A stretch of 64,000 nucleotides of DNA from Dactylorhiza incarnata (lineage: Eukaryota; Streptophyta; Magnoliopsida; Asparagales; Orchidaceae), in assembly GCA_033032865.1 (NCBI GenBank), contig JAWHQI010000201.1, positions 3,535,501 to 3,599,500 on the forward strand, in the 5' to 3' direction. The notes beneath the pieces were generated by a model that saw only the letters and a list, made by a program, of their open reading frames with translations, made no database searches and had not been told where the DNA came from. How positions within the stretch are numbered: position 1 is the stretch's first letter; the number at the start of each line of letters is the position of its first letter. The translations under genes were made by a program, and so were the position numbers. Shown here one piece after another: positions 1 through 10,708 of this stretch.

Positions 1-250
1 AGACCACCTCGGGAGAAAACATATAACCTCCTCGAGAGGTCTTCCAACCCTTCCGGCTAGCGAGAGCCCAGCTAGCGAGAGCCCAGCTAGCGAGACCACC
101 TCGGGAGAAAAACATACAACCATACCTAGAGGTCTTCCAACCCCGTCGGCTACTGAGAGCCCGGCTAGCGAGACCACCTCGAGAGAAAAACAAACAGCGA
201 CCCCGAGAGGTCTTCCAACCCCGACGGCTAGCGAGAGCCCGGCTAGCGAA
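1..250. repeat. About 78-bp tandem repeat, three units
   Basis: Units begin at 1, 93 and 171 with the same word agaccacctcg and end with ggctagcg. The second-to-third spacing is 78 bp. The first unit is 14 bp longer because its terminal gctagcgagagccc block is duplicated. The array is cut by the window edge and merges at about 251 into the 87-bp array. Confidence 0.85.
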
Positions 251-1650
251 TCCACCCTAGGGGAAAAGCATCCGGCAACCGAGCGGTTCCCGGCCCTGCC
301 AGCTATGTGGGAGCCTGGTCAGCGGGCCAACATCGGGGCTAAGTACCTTGAGAAACATCCGGCCACCGAGCGGTTCCCGGCCCTGCCAGCTATGTGGGAG
401 CCTGGTCAGCGGGCCAGCATCGGGGCTAAGTACCATGAGAAACATTCGTCCACTGAGCGGTTCCCGGCCCTGCCAGCTTGGTGGGAGCCTGGTCAGGGGG
501 CCAGCATTGGGGCTAAGTACCTTGAGCAACATCCGGCCACCGAGCGGTTCCCGGCACTGCCAGCTTGGTGGGAGCCTGGTCAGCGGGCTAGCATCGGGGC
601 TAAGTACCTTGAGCAACATCCAGCCACCGAGCAGTTCCTGGCCCTGCCAGCTTGGTGGGAGCCTGGTCAGCGGGACAACATCATGGCTAAGTAACTTGAG
701 CAACATCCGGCCACCAAGCGGTTCCTGGCCCTGCCAGCATGGTGGGAGCCTGGTCAGCAGGCCAGCAACGGGGCTAAGTACCATGAGCAACATTCGGCCA
801 CCGAGCGGTTCCTGGCCCTGCCAGCTTGGTGGGAGCCTGGTCAGCGGGCCAGCATCAGGGCTAAGTACCTTGAGCAACATCCATCCACCGAGCGGTTCCC
901 GGCCCTGCCAGCTTGGTGGGAGCCTGTTCAGTAGACCAGCATCGGGGCTAAGTACCTTGAGCAACATCCGGCCACCGAGCGGTTCCTGGCCCTGCCAGCT
1001 TGGTGGGAGCCTGGTCAGTGGGCCAGCATCGGTGCTAAGTACCTTGAGCAACATCCGGCCACCGAGCGGTTCACGGGCCTGCCAGCTTGGTGGGAGCCTG
1101 GTCAGCGGGTCAACATCGGGGATAAGTACCTTGAGCAACATCCAGCCACCGAGCGGTTCCCGGCCCTGCCAGCTTGGTGGGAGCCTGGTCAGCGGACCAG
1201 CATCGGGGCTAAGTACCTTGAGCAACATCCGGCCACCGAGCGGTTCCCGGCCCTGCCAGCTAGGTGGGAGCCTGGTCAGTGGGCCAGCATCGGGGCTAAG
1301 TACCTGAAGAAACATCCGGCCACCGAGCGGTTCCCGGCCCTGCCAGCTAGGTGGGAGCCTGGACAGCGGGCCAGCATCGGGGCTAAGTACCTTGAGAAAC
1401 ATCCGGCCACCGAGCGGTTCCCGGCCCTGCCAGCTTGGTGGGAGCCTAGTCAGCGTGCCAACATCGGGGCTATGTACCTTGAGCAACATCCGGCCACAGA
1501 GCGGTTCCTGTCTCTGCCAGCTAGGTGGGAGCCTGGTCAGCGGGCCAGCATCGGGGCTAAGTACCTTGAGAAACATCTGGCCACCGAGCGGTTCCCGGCC
1601 CAGCTAGCTTGGTGGGAGCCTGGTCAGCGGGCCAGCATCGGGGCTATGTA
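251..1650. repeat. 87-bp minisatellite, about 16 units
   Basis: A unit beginning catccggccaccgagcgg recurs every 87 bp (for example at 269 and 356) with scattered substitutions. Because 87 is a multiple of three, several frames stay open as 29-residue repeats. The longest is 439 codons on the minus strand (1576 to 257). These reading frames look like a by-product of period and composition, and no known domain is recognisable. The array lies downstream of the gag remnant in that element's orientation, so it may be its 3' non-coding region. Confidence 0.9.
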
Positions 1651-1815
1651 CATGGAAAACTTTCATTACTTTGATTGCCATATTACATGTAAGAAAAACT
1701 AAGTCTGAAAGTAGACCATCATACTACATGGACTTAAAGAAAAAGCTAAGCAAAAAAACTAAAACTTAGTCTCCTACTCCCAAGTCTGATCTTCCTCGAC
1801 CTCTTCTGGTCGTTG
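1651..1815. other. Spacer between gag remnant and minisatellite
   Basis: AT-rich sequence containing an A-rich stretch around 1735-1770. It follows the gag stop on the minus strand. No motif was recognised. Confidence 0.5.
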
Positions 1816-3279
1816 TTATTGCTGCCTCGGACACCTTGCCTCCCAAAATTCCAAGAACTCAGGGCACGCGGACGTCGTGTGACCCTCCTCATCGTGGAAG
1901 TCGCAGTAAGGTAACTCAACCATATACCTTCTTTTTCCTCTTCTTTCTGCTTTCCTGACTCTCCTCCTTCTCCCCCAACCGATTGTCATGGTTTGCTGAG
2001 GTGGTGGAGAGGGTGCCTTCGGTCCCTGCCTCCACCCTAGGAGGTCGAACTCTTCTTCCTGGAAGTTGTCTTCCTCTTGGTCAAACTTCCTCTTGGGAGC
2101 CTCTACCTTCCTCCCCTGCTGCCTTGCCTCCGGCTCACTCAGCTTGGCCAACCTTCTTATGAACTCCGGGTTGGCCTCCTCACTCCCAACTTCTTCCGCC
2201 ACCCTTTCCATCAACTTCTCAAAAGACAAAGGAGCTCTCCTCTTAAGGTCCCTCTTGAAGAAACCCCCCTGCAGCCCCACGATGAAAGTGAGCTGGAGGG
2301 TGTAGCCTGGCACCTCTTGGGTGAGGAGAACCTCCTCCTGTAACCGATCCACAAAGTGAGCCAGTGACTTCCCTGGCTCTTGCTTGATCTTGAAAAGTGC
2401 TTCGACATCTTTCTTCCTCTTTCTTGACACCGAGAAGCGTAACAGGAAAACTCGGCGCAAGTCTTCGAAGGCATAGATGGATCCCGCAGGGAGCTGGTGG
2501 ATACAATCTCTAGCCTTCTCCTTCAGAGTTGTTGCGAAGAGTCGACACTTGAAAGCGTCCGTCATGGGCCTAATGGAGACCATGTCCTCAAACCACTACA
2601 GGTGCAAGACGGGGTCATACTTGCCAGAGTAGTGAGACATCTCCAACCTTCCGAACCCCTCTAGAACCGGAGCTGAGAGGATCAACACACACAAAGGACT
2701 CCTCACGTTCGCCCCCATTTGGGGCCGGGCGAGTGGGTGTTGGTTGCCTCCCCGCTCGCGCCCTTGGGGCTGGCCGAGTGGGGGCCTGGCGCCTCCCCAC
2801 TCGCCCCCTTGGGGCTGGGCGACTGGGGGCCTGGCGCCTCCCCACTTTCCCCCTTGGGGATGGGCGAGTGGGGGCCTGGTGCCTCCCCACTCGACCCCTT
2901 AGGACTGGGCGAGTGGGGGCCTGCGCCTCCCCAATAGCCCCCTTGGGGATGGGCGATTGGGCCCTGGCACCTCCCCACTCGCCCCTCCTAGGGGTCCGGG
3001 CGAGTGGGGGTCGAAAGCCTGCCCACTCCCCCCCCCCCCCCCCCCCCCCCCCGCTGGTACCTCCTTCCCGGGCTGCTGGCCTGGAGGGCTCTCGCCCACC
3101 AGCTAAGACGGGACCTCCGGACCACATCCTCTCCTACCTTCGCCTATTGTGGCAAAGGTCAGCTGCAAGGTCTGCAGGACCTCCTTCCTAAAATTTTCAA
3201 ACATCTCCAACGTCACTCCAACCACCGGGGGCTGCGAGTGGTCAGGGTCAGATCCTCCACCTCCAGCCATGGAGCTCAT
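1816..3279 (-). pseudogene. gag: Broken gag of Ty3/Tat-like element 1
   Basis: Gag would form the virus-like particle that packages element RNA. An open block of 255 codons (2583 to 1816) carries a retrotransposon-gag core, followed by a basic stretch and a short zinc-knuckle-like motif with Cys, His, GH and Cys near 1880-1920. The frame continues upstream of the first Met but meets an in-frame TAG at 2598-2596 where a tryptophan-containing motif is expected. Candidate starts at 3279 and 3270 are in the same frame as the core. Between 2650 and 3130 the sequence is a proline/glycine-rich 45-bp repeat with a long C tract, and frame is lost there. The family call is moderately safe; the protein is not functional. 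Confidence 0.75.
2703..3060. repeat. 45-bp repeat and poly-C tract inside gag
   Basis: A word like tgggcgagtgggggcctgg recurs about every 45 bp (for example 2816 and 2861), giving 15-residue low-complexity repeats in several frames. It ends in a C run at about 3030-3052. Length changes in this run would explain the shift of frame between the gag N terminus and its core. Confidence 0.8.
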
Positions 3280-3307
3280 CTCGAGAGTTTCTTGAGTTAG
3301 TCACACT

Positions 3308-3327
3308 CCACGCTCACCGCACCATAA
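3308..3327 (-). other. Candidate primer-binding site of element 1
   Basis: Immediately inside the LTR end at 3328 the minus strand reads TTA then TGGTGCGGTGAGC. The position and the TGG start fit a primer-binding site. The rest is not a clear match to a tRNA 3' end that I recognise, so this is positional evidence only. Confidence 0.35.
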
Positions 3328-3640
3328 TGTTGAAACCGATTTCTTGACCTCTGTGGAGTTTGGGGCCCCCAACAAGTTGAGGGGTGGCCAACTCTTACGC
3401 CCCCAAGGGAGAGGTCTAGGTTGAAGGTGTTGGAACTATGAACTGGACTAAGGCCTCGACGAGGAGGTCCCACCACATACCCGGAAGATCTTTAGAGCGC
3501 TTCCCCTCCCAAGCCAATGCCGGGCTTGAGCACCACTGGAGGATCTCCTCACTCCACTAGAGAGAGATTTGGGGAAGGAGAGGGAGATAGAGAGCTAGCC
3601 TAGAAACAAACTTGCCTCCAAATGGTGCCCCCTTGTCCCA

Positions 3641-3646
3641 TTTATA
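3641..3646 (-). promoter_or_regulatory. TATA box of element 1 LTR
   Basis: The minus strand reads CCTATAAATGGG. It lies about 120 bp downstream (in element orientation) of the GAGCTC array and about 315 bp before the LTR 3' end, as expected for a U3/R boundary. Confidence 0.6.
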
Positions 3647-3768
3647 GGATTTCTGGACTTGGGCTGCAAATAGCCAAAAACTGGTACCTGAAATTACCAA
3701 AATACCCTCGGAAATGGCTGCGGATAGCCAAATCCCGATGTTCAACGACGCTAAATGCAGACCACCCC

Positions 3769-4673
3769 TTCTCTTCGGGAGCGGGGGCGAGAGGAGTTCT
3801 CCCCCCTCTTCAAGAAGCGGGGGCGAGAGGAGCTCGCCCCTCTCTTAGGGAGCGGGGGCGAGAGGAGCTCGCCCCCTCTTCAGGGTGCGGGGGCGAGAGG
3901 AGCTCGCCCCCCTCTTCAGAGAGCGGGGGCGAGAGGAGCTCGCCCCCTTCTTCAGGGAGTGGGGGCGAGAGTAGCTCATCCCCCTCTTCGTGAGCGGGGG
4001 CGAGAGGAGCTTGCCCCCTCTTCAGAGAGCGGGGGCGAGAGGAGCTCGCCCCCTCTTCAGGGAGTGGGCGCGAGAGGAGCTCGCCCCCCCCCCCCCCCCC
4101 CCTTAGGGAGCGGGGGCGAGGGGAGCTCGCCCCCCTCTTAGGGAGAGGGGGCGAGGGGAGCTCGCCCCCCTCTTCAGGGAGCGGGGGCGAGAGGAGCTCG
4201 CCGCCCTCTTGAGGGAGCGGGGGTGAGAGGAGCTCTCCCCCCTCTTAGGGAGCGGGGGCGAGGGGAGCTCGCCCCCCCCCCCCCCCCACCCCTCTTAGGG
4301 AGCAGGGGCGAGAGGAGCTCGCCCCCCTCTTTAGGGAGCGGGGGTGAGAGGAGCTCGTCCCCCGCTTCGTTAGCGGGGGCGAGAGGAGCTCGCCCCCTCT
4401 TCAGGGAGCGGGGGAGAGAGGAGCTCTCCCCCCTCTTAGGGAGTGGGGGAGAGAGGAGCTCGCCCCCCTCTTCAGGGAGCGGGGGCGATAGGAGCTCCCC
4501 CCCTCTTCGGGAGCGGTGGCGAGAGGAGCTCACCCCCTCTTCAGGGAGCGGGGGCGAGAGGAGCTCACCCCCCTCTTCGGGAGCGGGGGCGAGAGGAGCT
4601 CGCCCCCTCTTCAGCGAGCGGGGGCGAGAGGAGCTCGCCCTCCTCTTCAGGGAGCGGGGTAGAGAGGAGCTCG

Positions 4674-4706
<33 letters not shown>

Positions 4707-4960
4707 TTAGGGAGTAAGGGCAAGGGGAGCTCACCCCCCTCTTAGGGAGCGGGGAGCTCGCCACCTCTTAGGGAGCGGGGGCGAGAGGAGCCCGCCCCCT
4801 CTTCAGGGAGCGGGGGAGAGAGGAGCTCGCCCCCCTCTTCGGGAGCGGGGGCGAGAGGAGCTCACCCCCCTCTTCAGGGAGCGGGGGCGAGAGGAGCTGC
4901 CCCCCTTTTCTGGAGCGGGGGAGTTCGGGGCCACCCACCTCCTGGCTCGCCCCTCCACCT
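3769..4960. repeat. 36-38 bp palindromic array in U3
   Basis: About 30 copies of a unit whose core is gggggcgag-aggagctcgcccc. The core is a near-perfect inverted repeat centred on GAGCTC, separated by ctcttcaggg-type linkers. Two long C runs (about 4083-4102 and 4673-4705) interrupt it. Many frames are open across it, but they are compositional. The array occupies most of U3 upstream of the TATA box. Confidence 0.9.
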
Positions 4961-5224
4961 CTTGCCCCCCTACGCTGGGGGTGGGGGCGAGAGGGAGGGC
5001 TCGCCCCTCTACCTCTCGCCCACCTACATGAGCTGGGCGAGCGGGAGGCCTCCGCCTCCACCGCTCGCCCCCTTTGCCCCTACTCTCCCTGCCTGGTACT
5101 ATGCTACCACACAATGTTCTAAAGGACCCCTGGGTCTCGGAAAAACACTCGACGAATATGGAGTTGTACAATATGCACACCACACCTTAACCATGTCAAG
5201 ACATGCAAGTGGGTTATCCCAACA

Positions 5225-7620
5225 TGTTGAGGTCCAATTGGCCTTAATCTTCTACCATAGACTATGTTTGGCCTGGTCTACAATCCAGAGAAAATTTGAG
5301 TGGATTTGGACCAATATAACCCTAGATCTAGGCCATATAAGAAAAATGAAATGTTGAATAGAACCTTAGAAAAATTATTTCCAAAAATCCCCAATTTTTT
5401 GCAAGAAGTACTTTAGGGCATGAATCATGCATGCCCCAAATTTCAAGTCATTTAGAGTTATTTATCTCTCAAAATTAATTTCTAATGATCTAGGGACCAA
5501 TATGTAGATGTCTCACCAAAATGGATGCTCAGAGAGCTATAGTGCTCCAAATGAGCTCAAACAAATTTCTAATTTTTGTTAAGGTCAAAAACTACAATTT
5601 TCATTCAGGGAGTATTTTCTTTTGGGGCCTCTAAGGGCCCCAATAAATTCCACAAGATTCTGCATTATTTGTGACAGAAATTAAATTTCTATAAATATAA
5701 CCTATAAGGTGTGCGGCTAATAATTTCTCTGAGATGTAACGACTGGGGCTCATCGTCCCCAGCCAGCCAAGGGCCCAGATTGTTTTTCCCAGGCCCGACT
5801 TTGCTCCCAATTTCCGGCCATCTCCGACCTTCTCTGGTAAAACCCCTAAGACACCACCACCAGTCGACATTTGGCCGTCGACTGGCGGTGTCTGATTGGC
5901 CTGAGGTGGTTGGAGCTATCCCCCCTTAAAACCATTTTCACGGCTAAGAACATAGAAATCAAACAGGTGAAAACACCATATCACAACTCGATTTGAAAAG
6001 GGAAGATGTAGATATCTAGCACATGTGAAGAGGGAGAGGATCTTGCCTGAATTCGAGTTGCATTCCCGGTGGTTGCTTGATTCTCCATTACCAACCTTAG
6101 CCTTCTCGGTTCCATGGCTCTCCTGGGTTGCTGCTGCCAATTCCTTCTCCAATGTTGGGGGTTCGAGTGCTCTGGAGGTCCTAAACGTGATGGAATGGAG
6201 AAAGGAGGGAGGGGCTGGGGTATATGACACCAAGCCAGTAAAGGCTCTCGGCCACCCTTTTTGCCACCATCTCCAGCCTATCTAAGACCCCTTCTGACTG
6301 CCCAAAACTTATGGAAATAAATTCCAAAGATCAGAGGAGAGCTTGGGGAAGGGGAGTGGGGGCCATTTGGCACCCATCCCCCATTTTCCTCCTCTTTGCC
6401 TTCTTTGTCTTCTTCCCCATCATAATTCAAATTTCTTGTAATAAACCCTTTAATTTCGAAAATTCATATGGCTTAGGGATTAAATATCACGAGAGCTTGC
6501 TAATAGGCTCTTTGGGTTGGTCTAAGTCCAATTGGTTTTGAGTTTGGGCTCACTTGACCCAAATAGACCAATTTGAGATTTTTGGGTTTAGGCTTGACTC
6601 AAGCTCACCCCAACCAATGTGGCTGACCCACATTGGTTCCTTAGACCCTATGGACCAATTCCAAGGGGAATTAAGTCATGGTGGGGTCATATGGGGCTTA
6701 TTTGCACATAATTGCTTATAGAGGCAATTTGGGCATTTTGGTGATTTTGCCCTAATCCTCCAAAATTGAATGCACACCTTGTCTCATTTAGGACTCATAT
6801 ACTCCCATTAGGGTTTAATAAGGGTTGTGCTAGGTCAATTTGGCCAATTGAATCATAAAGGGCATAAATTGTAATTTGGGGCAATTTGGTAATCTTGCCT
6901 AATTTCCCAAAATTGGCTTACCCCAAGGGTCCAATGTGGACCCATTGGACTACCTAAGTGATCTTGGAGTGTTAGGGATGAGCAATTTGATCTCACTGAG
7001 TCAATTGAGGAAATTAGTTCATTTAGACCAAATTTGGGCTTTTTTGGTAATTGGTCCAATTTCCCAAAATTGGCCAATTCCATTGGGTCCATTTTATTCC
7101 ATTTGTCTACCCTAGTGTTTAAGAAGGTGTGGTGTGGTAAATTTCACCATACTCAGGCTAATTGACCATACTAGGGTGAAGTATATCAAGTTGGGCCTTT
7201 ATGTGTAACTTGACCTAGTCATGTCAAAGGCTCCTATAATGATCAAGGGGCACCCTTTTTGGTTTAAGGAACATCTATGTCACATAACATGCTTTAATTT
7301 AGCGTAGGTGTTCTCCTCATGGTTATAGGTGATGCATTTGGGTGCTTCACCCCTTTTAGTTTACCCTTGAATTTTCCTTAAATTGGGGTGACCCATGGTG
7401 GCTAAGTGCACACCAGGGTGTTCTCCTCTAATTCAACTTGTCACCAAGGTACCCTTGGTCTCTGATCCTATTTTTATCATGAATTTGTCATGACAAAAAT
7501 TTCGTAGGGGTCTAGTAGTTTGTGGATTTGAAAATCAATGAGGCATGTTCTCTGCCCTTAGCAATGACACGCTAGTCACTGCTTTGACCGAGTAGTGCCC
7601 GACTTCATCCTGTAAGTTGT
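5225..7620. other. Anonymous decayed sequence
   Basis: No convincing gene. Open frames are short and lack recognisable domains. The segment contains three diverged copies of a block ending in cccaaaattgg (listed separately). It may be an old LTR or satellite remnant, but no paired ends were found. Confidence 0.5.
6715..7105. repeat. About 150-bp degenerate tandem repeat, three units
   Basis: Related blocks of the form 'aatttgg...ttttggtaat...caatttcccaaaattgg' occur near 6723, 6873 and 7030. Similarity is partial, implying age. Confidence 0.55.
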
Positions 7621-10280
7621 GAATATATCATTTGCATGTGTGTTTGAATTCTCTATCACATTAATATTAATTTGAAATAAATAGTCATTGTTCTGAACAT
7701 CTCCATTAACCAAAATCAACTTATATTATCCTGTTCATTTAGCTTTTTTTGCAAGAGAAAACATGTAGCTTTGAACATAAAGAGGGGATATAAAGTATAT
7801 ACAAGAAATGAGATATGATGAATTTTGGCGCACTAAATGAATATTACAAACACCTGTAGGTTGTGAACATGGTAAAGGAAGTCACTGAATCTTACAAATG
7901 CAACCTTTGAAAATAAAAACGGAATTGAGAGTTGATTTTATGCAACGCAAGCCGCCTCTCAAAGTCAGACCAATTTCATAGCCTGCACCCAAGCAACCTC
8001 TCCAAATCACCTGACTATCAATGCTAGGGCCTTAATACCACCTTCAAAGCTTTGGTAAACCCATGCCTTCTCTTGCCCAACATGTCTTAGCTCCCAAGCC
8101 TTCATAAATTATATTCCGTCTTCATAAATTAACAACACATAAAATGGATACATGGTAATTTTCTGTCACACGAGATTATTACAAATCCCAATAAATGAAG
8201 AAACAATTTTGTCACCAAAATTTAAGTTAGGACTATGGGGTTAGAGGTCAAACTTACTTGCAAGGTATAAAACAAATTTAGACTCGTCTTCCGAGATCAT
8301 AATAGGCTTACAACTTATGTAACATTGGTCCTCCTAATTTCCAAGACATCACCATTCTTTTAGTATTCTAATGTCAATGATTAATCATGCTTTCAAAATC
8401 CAATATAACAAGATTAATTTAGGCATGACCACAGTCATTTACTGAATTCAAGGATATTCTAGTGACGATAAAGCTTAGTTCCAGAACTCAATTCATGTGT
8501 ATCATCAATTCCAAAGCTCAGGAAAATTCATATAACGTAAACCTTCCTGGGATACTCTCCAGATTTCCTAATTTTCCAGGTTCAATAAGTAGGCGGTTCA
8601 TATTTTTCAAGATTCATTGCTCGACATCACATCATAAAGGAAGTATAGAAATTAACCATCCATAAATGCCAACTAAAATCTCCAGGACTGATTTTTGATC
8701 TTAAAAGACTATGTACGACTTTTCATGCAGTTCTATAAATATTTGGTCAGGTAATTTTGAGATAAGGTAAAGGGAAAAATCTATTTGTTATTGATTGACG
8801 GGTTTAAAATCACTCCAAGAATTCTGATATAATTCTCCAGGGTGTATTTTCACCCTCTCGTGAACCTCTCAGGAGTTCATCAAATTCTAGTGGTTAATTA
8901 CCCTATTTGTGTTCAAGTTGAGCTTAAGCGTCAAATCCCGGATAAGCAATTTCTTAGGGAATTCAATCCCCAGGTTAATGATTTTCTTTAAGGTGTATCA
9001 TCTCATAACCCTAAGCTTATGTTTTAAGTTTGATGAGAATTGACCAAGGGAATACCCTTCAATTCCCAAAACATTGTTGCATATGTATCTTCAAGGACAC
9101 TTTCCCAACACCTAGACCATGGCATGCGAATTCCCTTCACATGCAAGAGTCCAATTGGACTCAAACTTTACCTTGTGTAATCATGGTCATATTATCAAGC
9201 CACCCAACATTTGGGTCAAGACAAGTTGATTTGACCATGAAATTTTAGGCCCACATAATAGTGTTATATGTAGACCGTCACTACTCTCTTAGCACGCATG
9301 AAGGAATTCCTTCACATGCATGAAGCCAAATGGTCTCAAATTTCTAGCAAAGACTTATAGGGACCTACCCCACCATCTACTAAAGTTTGGGGTCATTTGG
9401 TCTTACCTAACCATGTTTGACAATCATACATGCTTTATCAATTATTTATAGCACCACGGGGAAGTGTTTCCCAAAAATATTCATCTTTGGTTAGAGGGTA
9501 TATTTGGGTATATTATACCTACGTTTACAATTTCAAATTTATTCTCCCAATGATTTGGGAAAGTTCACAAAATACACCCTATGCCACGTTATTAAAATTT
9601 CTTGATCTAGATTCCCTTCGCATGTGGACCTATCCACATTCATGGGTTCAACTGGCCCCAAAATTTTACTAAGCACTTGTAATAGCCTATTTAATCTTCC
9701 AGAGAAGGTTTGGATGCATTTGAGTTCATATAACCCAAAAATTATATCATGCATGTTTATTCAAATGTTTCCTAGAATCATGGAAAATATTCTCCAAACA
9801 TTCCAATTTTTGGATTGGGTGTGTGATTGGCTGTATTACACCTATGGTTTAGATCTCATTCGTATTCATGGAGTACTTTCAAATGAATTCATAAAATACA
9901 TTCACTAGTGTTCATAGTACCCCTTGCACCAAGATAGGTGCCCTGGGAGTTATGATGCAATGAATCAACTGAGACAAATTCCTATGGGTAGTCAAGACAT
10001 AGATCTGATTTTTCATGTTGCAAACCTTCTCTAGATCATGCTCTAAGGTACCTAGATAATTCCTTGTGTCGATTTATTGAATTCAAGGTGGAGTGGGTAG
10101 AACTTAGCAAACGTCCAGGTGTGTGTCATGGAGTTGTTTCACTGATCTCCTCAATTATTACCAATGTAGGCTTGGGTTGATGTGAAAAGAGGTTATTTCT
10201 CCCAAAACGTTTTTCTCTCCCGATCTTTCACGATCAAACTTGATGGAATCAATCTTCATCAAAAGGAGATGAGTTTTCCA
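7621..10280. other. Anonymous AT-rich sequence
   Basis: No gene, RNA or element ends were recognised. The section 9110-9900 shows weak internal repetition. The remainder shows nothing that I can support. Confidence 0.5.
9110..9900. repeat. Decayed 180-310 bp repeats
   Basis: Blocks resembling 'attcccttcacatgca' followed by a 'caattggactcaaa'-like word occur near 9130, 9305 and 9612. A second pair of related blocks sits near 9500 and 9820. The match is loose, so this is tentative. Confidence 0.4.
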
Positions 10281-10708
10281 GCTCACATGCCCTAATATTG
10301 GAGGATTATGATGACTCGGGGGAAAATTTTATTTTAGTAATGACAAGGGAGTTATTTTGCAGAGGTTTTTATGTTTCTACAACAACCCAAGTTAATATCT
10401 TAGTGGCGCAATAAACGAAGAAACAAGATTAGCCTCCAGTAAATCTTATGTTGAGTTCCTTATATCCAGAAATATAGGACTTCCACATATGCATAAAATC
10501 TTTATGGGTATGGAGTCTTGAGATTTGTGGTTATGGTAAAGTTCTCTATCCTCAAAACTACCATTTATCGTAACTTTTCCAAGGATCGTGTGCCTATTAA
10601 ATGGCCTTCTCTAGGTTGGAATTCTCATTCCACATTTGACATCCTTTCTTTGTGATGGTTTTCCGAGGGTGGAAGTGTGGAGTATTAGCTTTTATGCACA
10701 GAAGCTAA
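10281..10708. other. Segment X, left half of interrupted copy
   Basis: These 428 bases match 41745-42170 closely. The match ends exactly at the TSD GCTAA (10704-10708), where element A begins. The rest of the copy resumes at 38717. Joined length without the duplicated GCTAA is about 704 bp, against 703 bp in the uninterrupted copy. Its identity is unknown; no reading frame or LTR ends were seen. Confidence 0.85.

Larger units (their letters stand above)
1..5224 (-). mobile_element. Element 1: partial Ty3/Tat-like LTR retrotransposon
   Basis: The order read on the minus strand is LTR (5224 to 3328), candidate primer-binding site, broken gag (3279 to 1816), then two tandem-repeat blocks reaching the window edge. 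The second LTR and any pol lie outside the window, so the left limit is open. The Tat assignment rests on the gag cysteine-histidine motif of the CxxH...GHxTxxC kind near the gag C terminus (around 1880-1920), which is typical of Tat-lineage Ty3 elements. That the tandem repeats belong to the same element is an inference from their adjacency. No target-site duplication can be tested because one end is missing. Confidence 0.6.
3328..5224 (-). repeat. 5' LTR of element 1
   Basis: On the minus strand the segment begins TGTTGGGATAACCC at 5224 and ends GGTTTCAACA at 3328, giving 5-bp terminal inverted repeats TGTTG/CAACA. It lies directly upstream of the candidate primer site and gag. A TATAAA box (3646 to 3641) divides a U3 of about 1.57 kb from an R-U5 of about 0.3 kb. 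U3 is unusually GC-rich because of a large palindromic array. The second LTR is not available for comparison, so the outer end at 5224 is tentative. Confidence 0.6.

Noticed and set aside
257..1576. 439-codon minus-strand frame as a repeat protein gene
   Set aside because: It is explained by an 87-bp (29-codon) tandem repeat without stops. Other frames are also open, and no start context or domain is seen.
3622..5183. Many open frames of 60-200 codons in the GC-rich U3
   Set aside because: They come from a 36-38 bp palindromic array, are open in several frames on both strands, and are low complexity.
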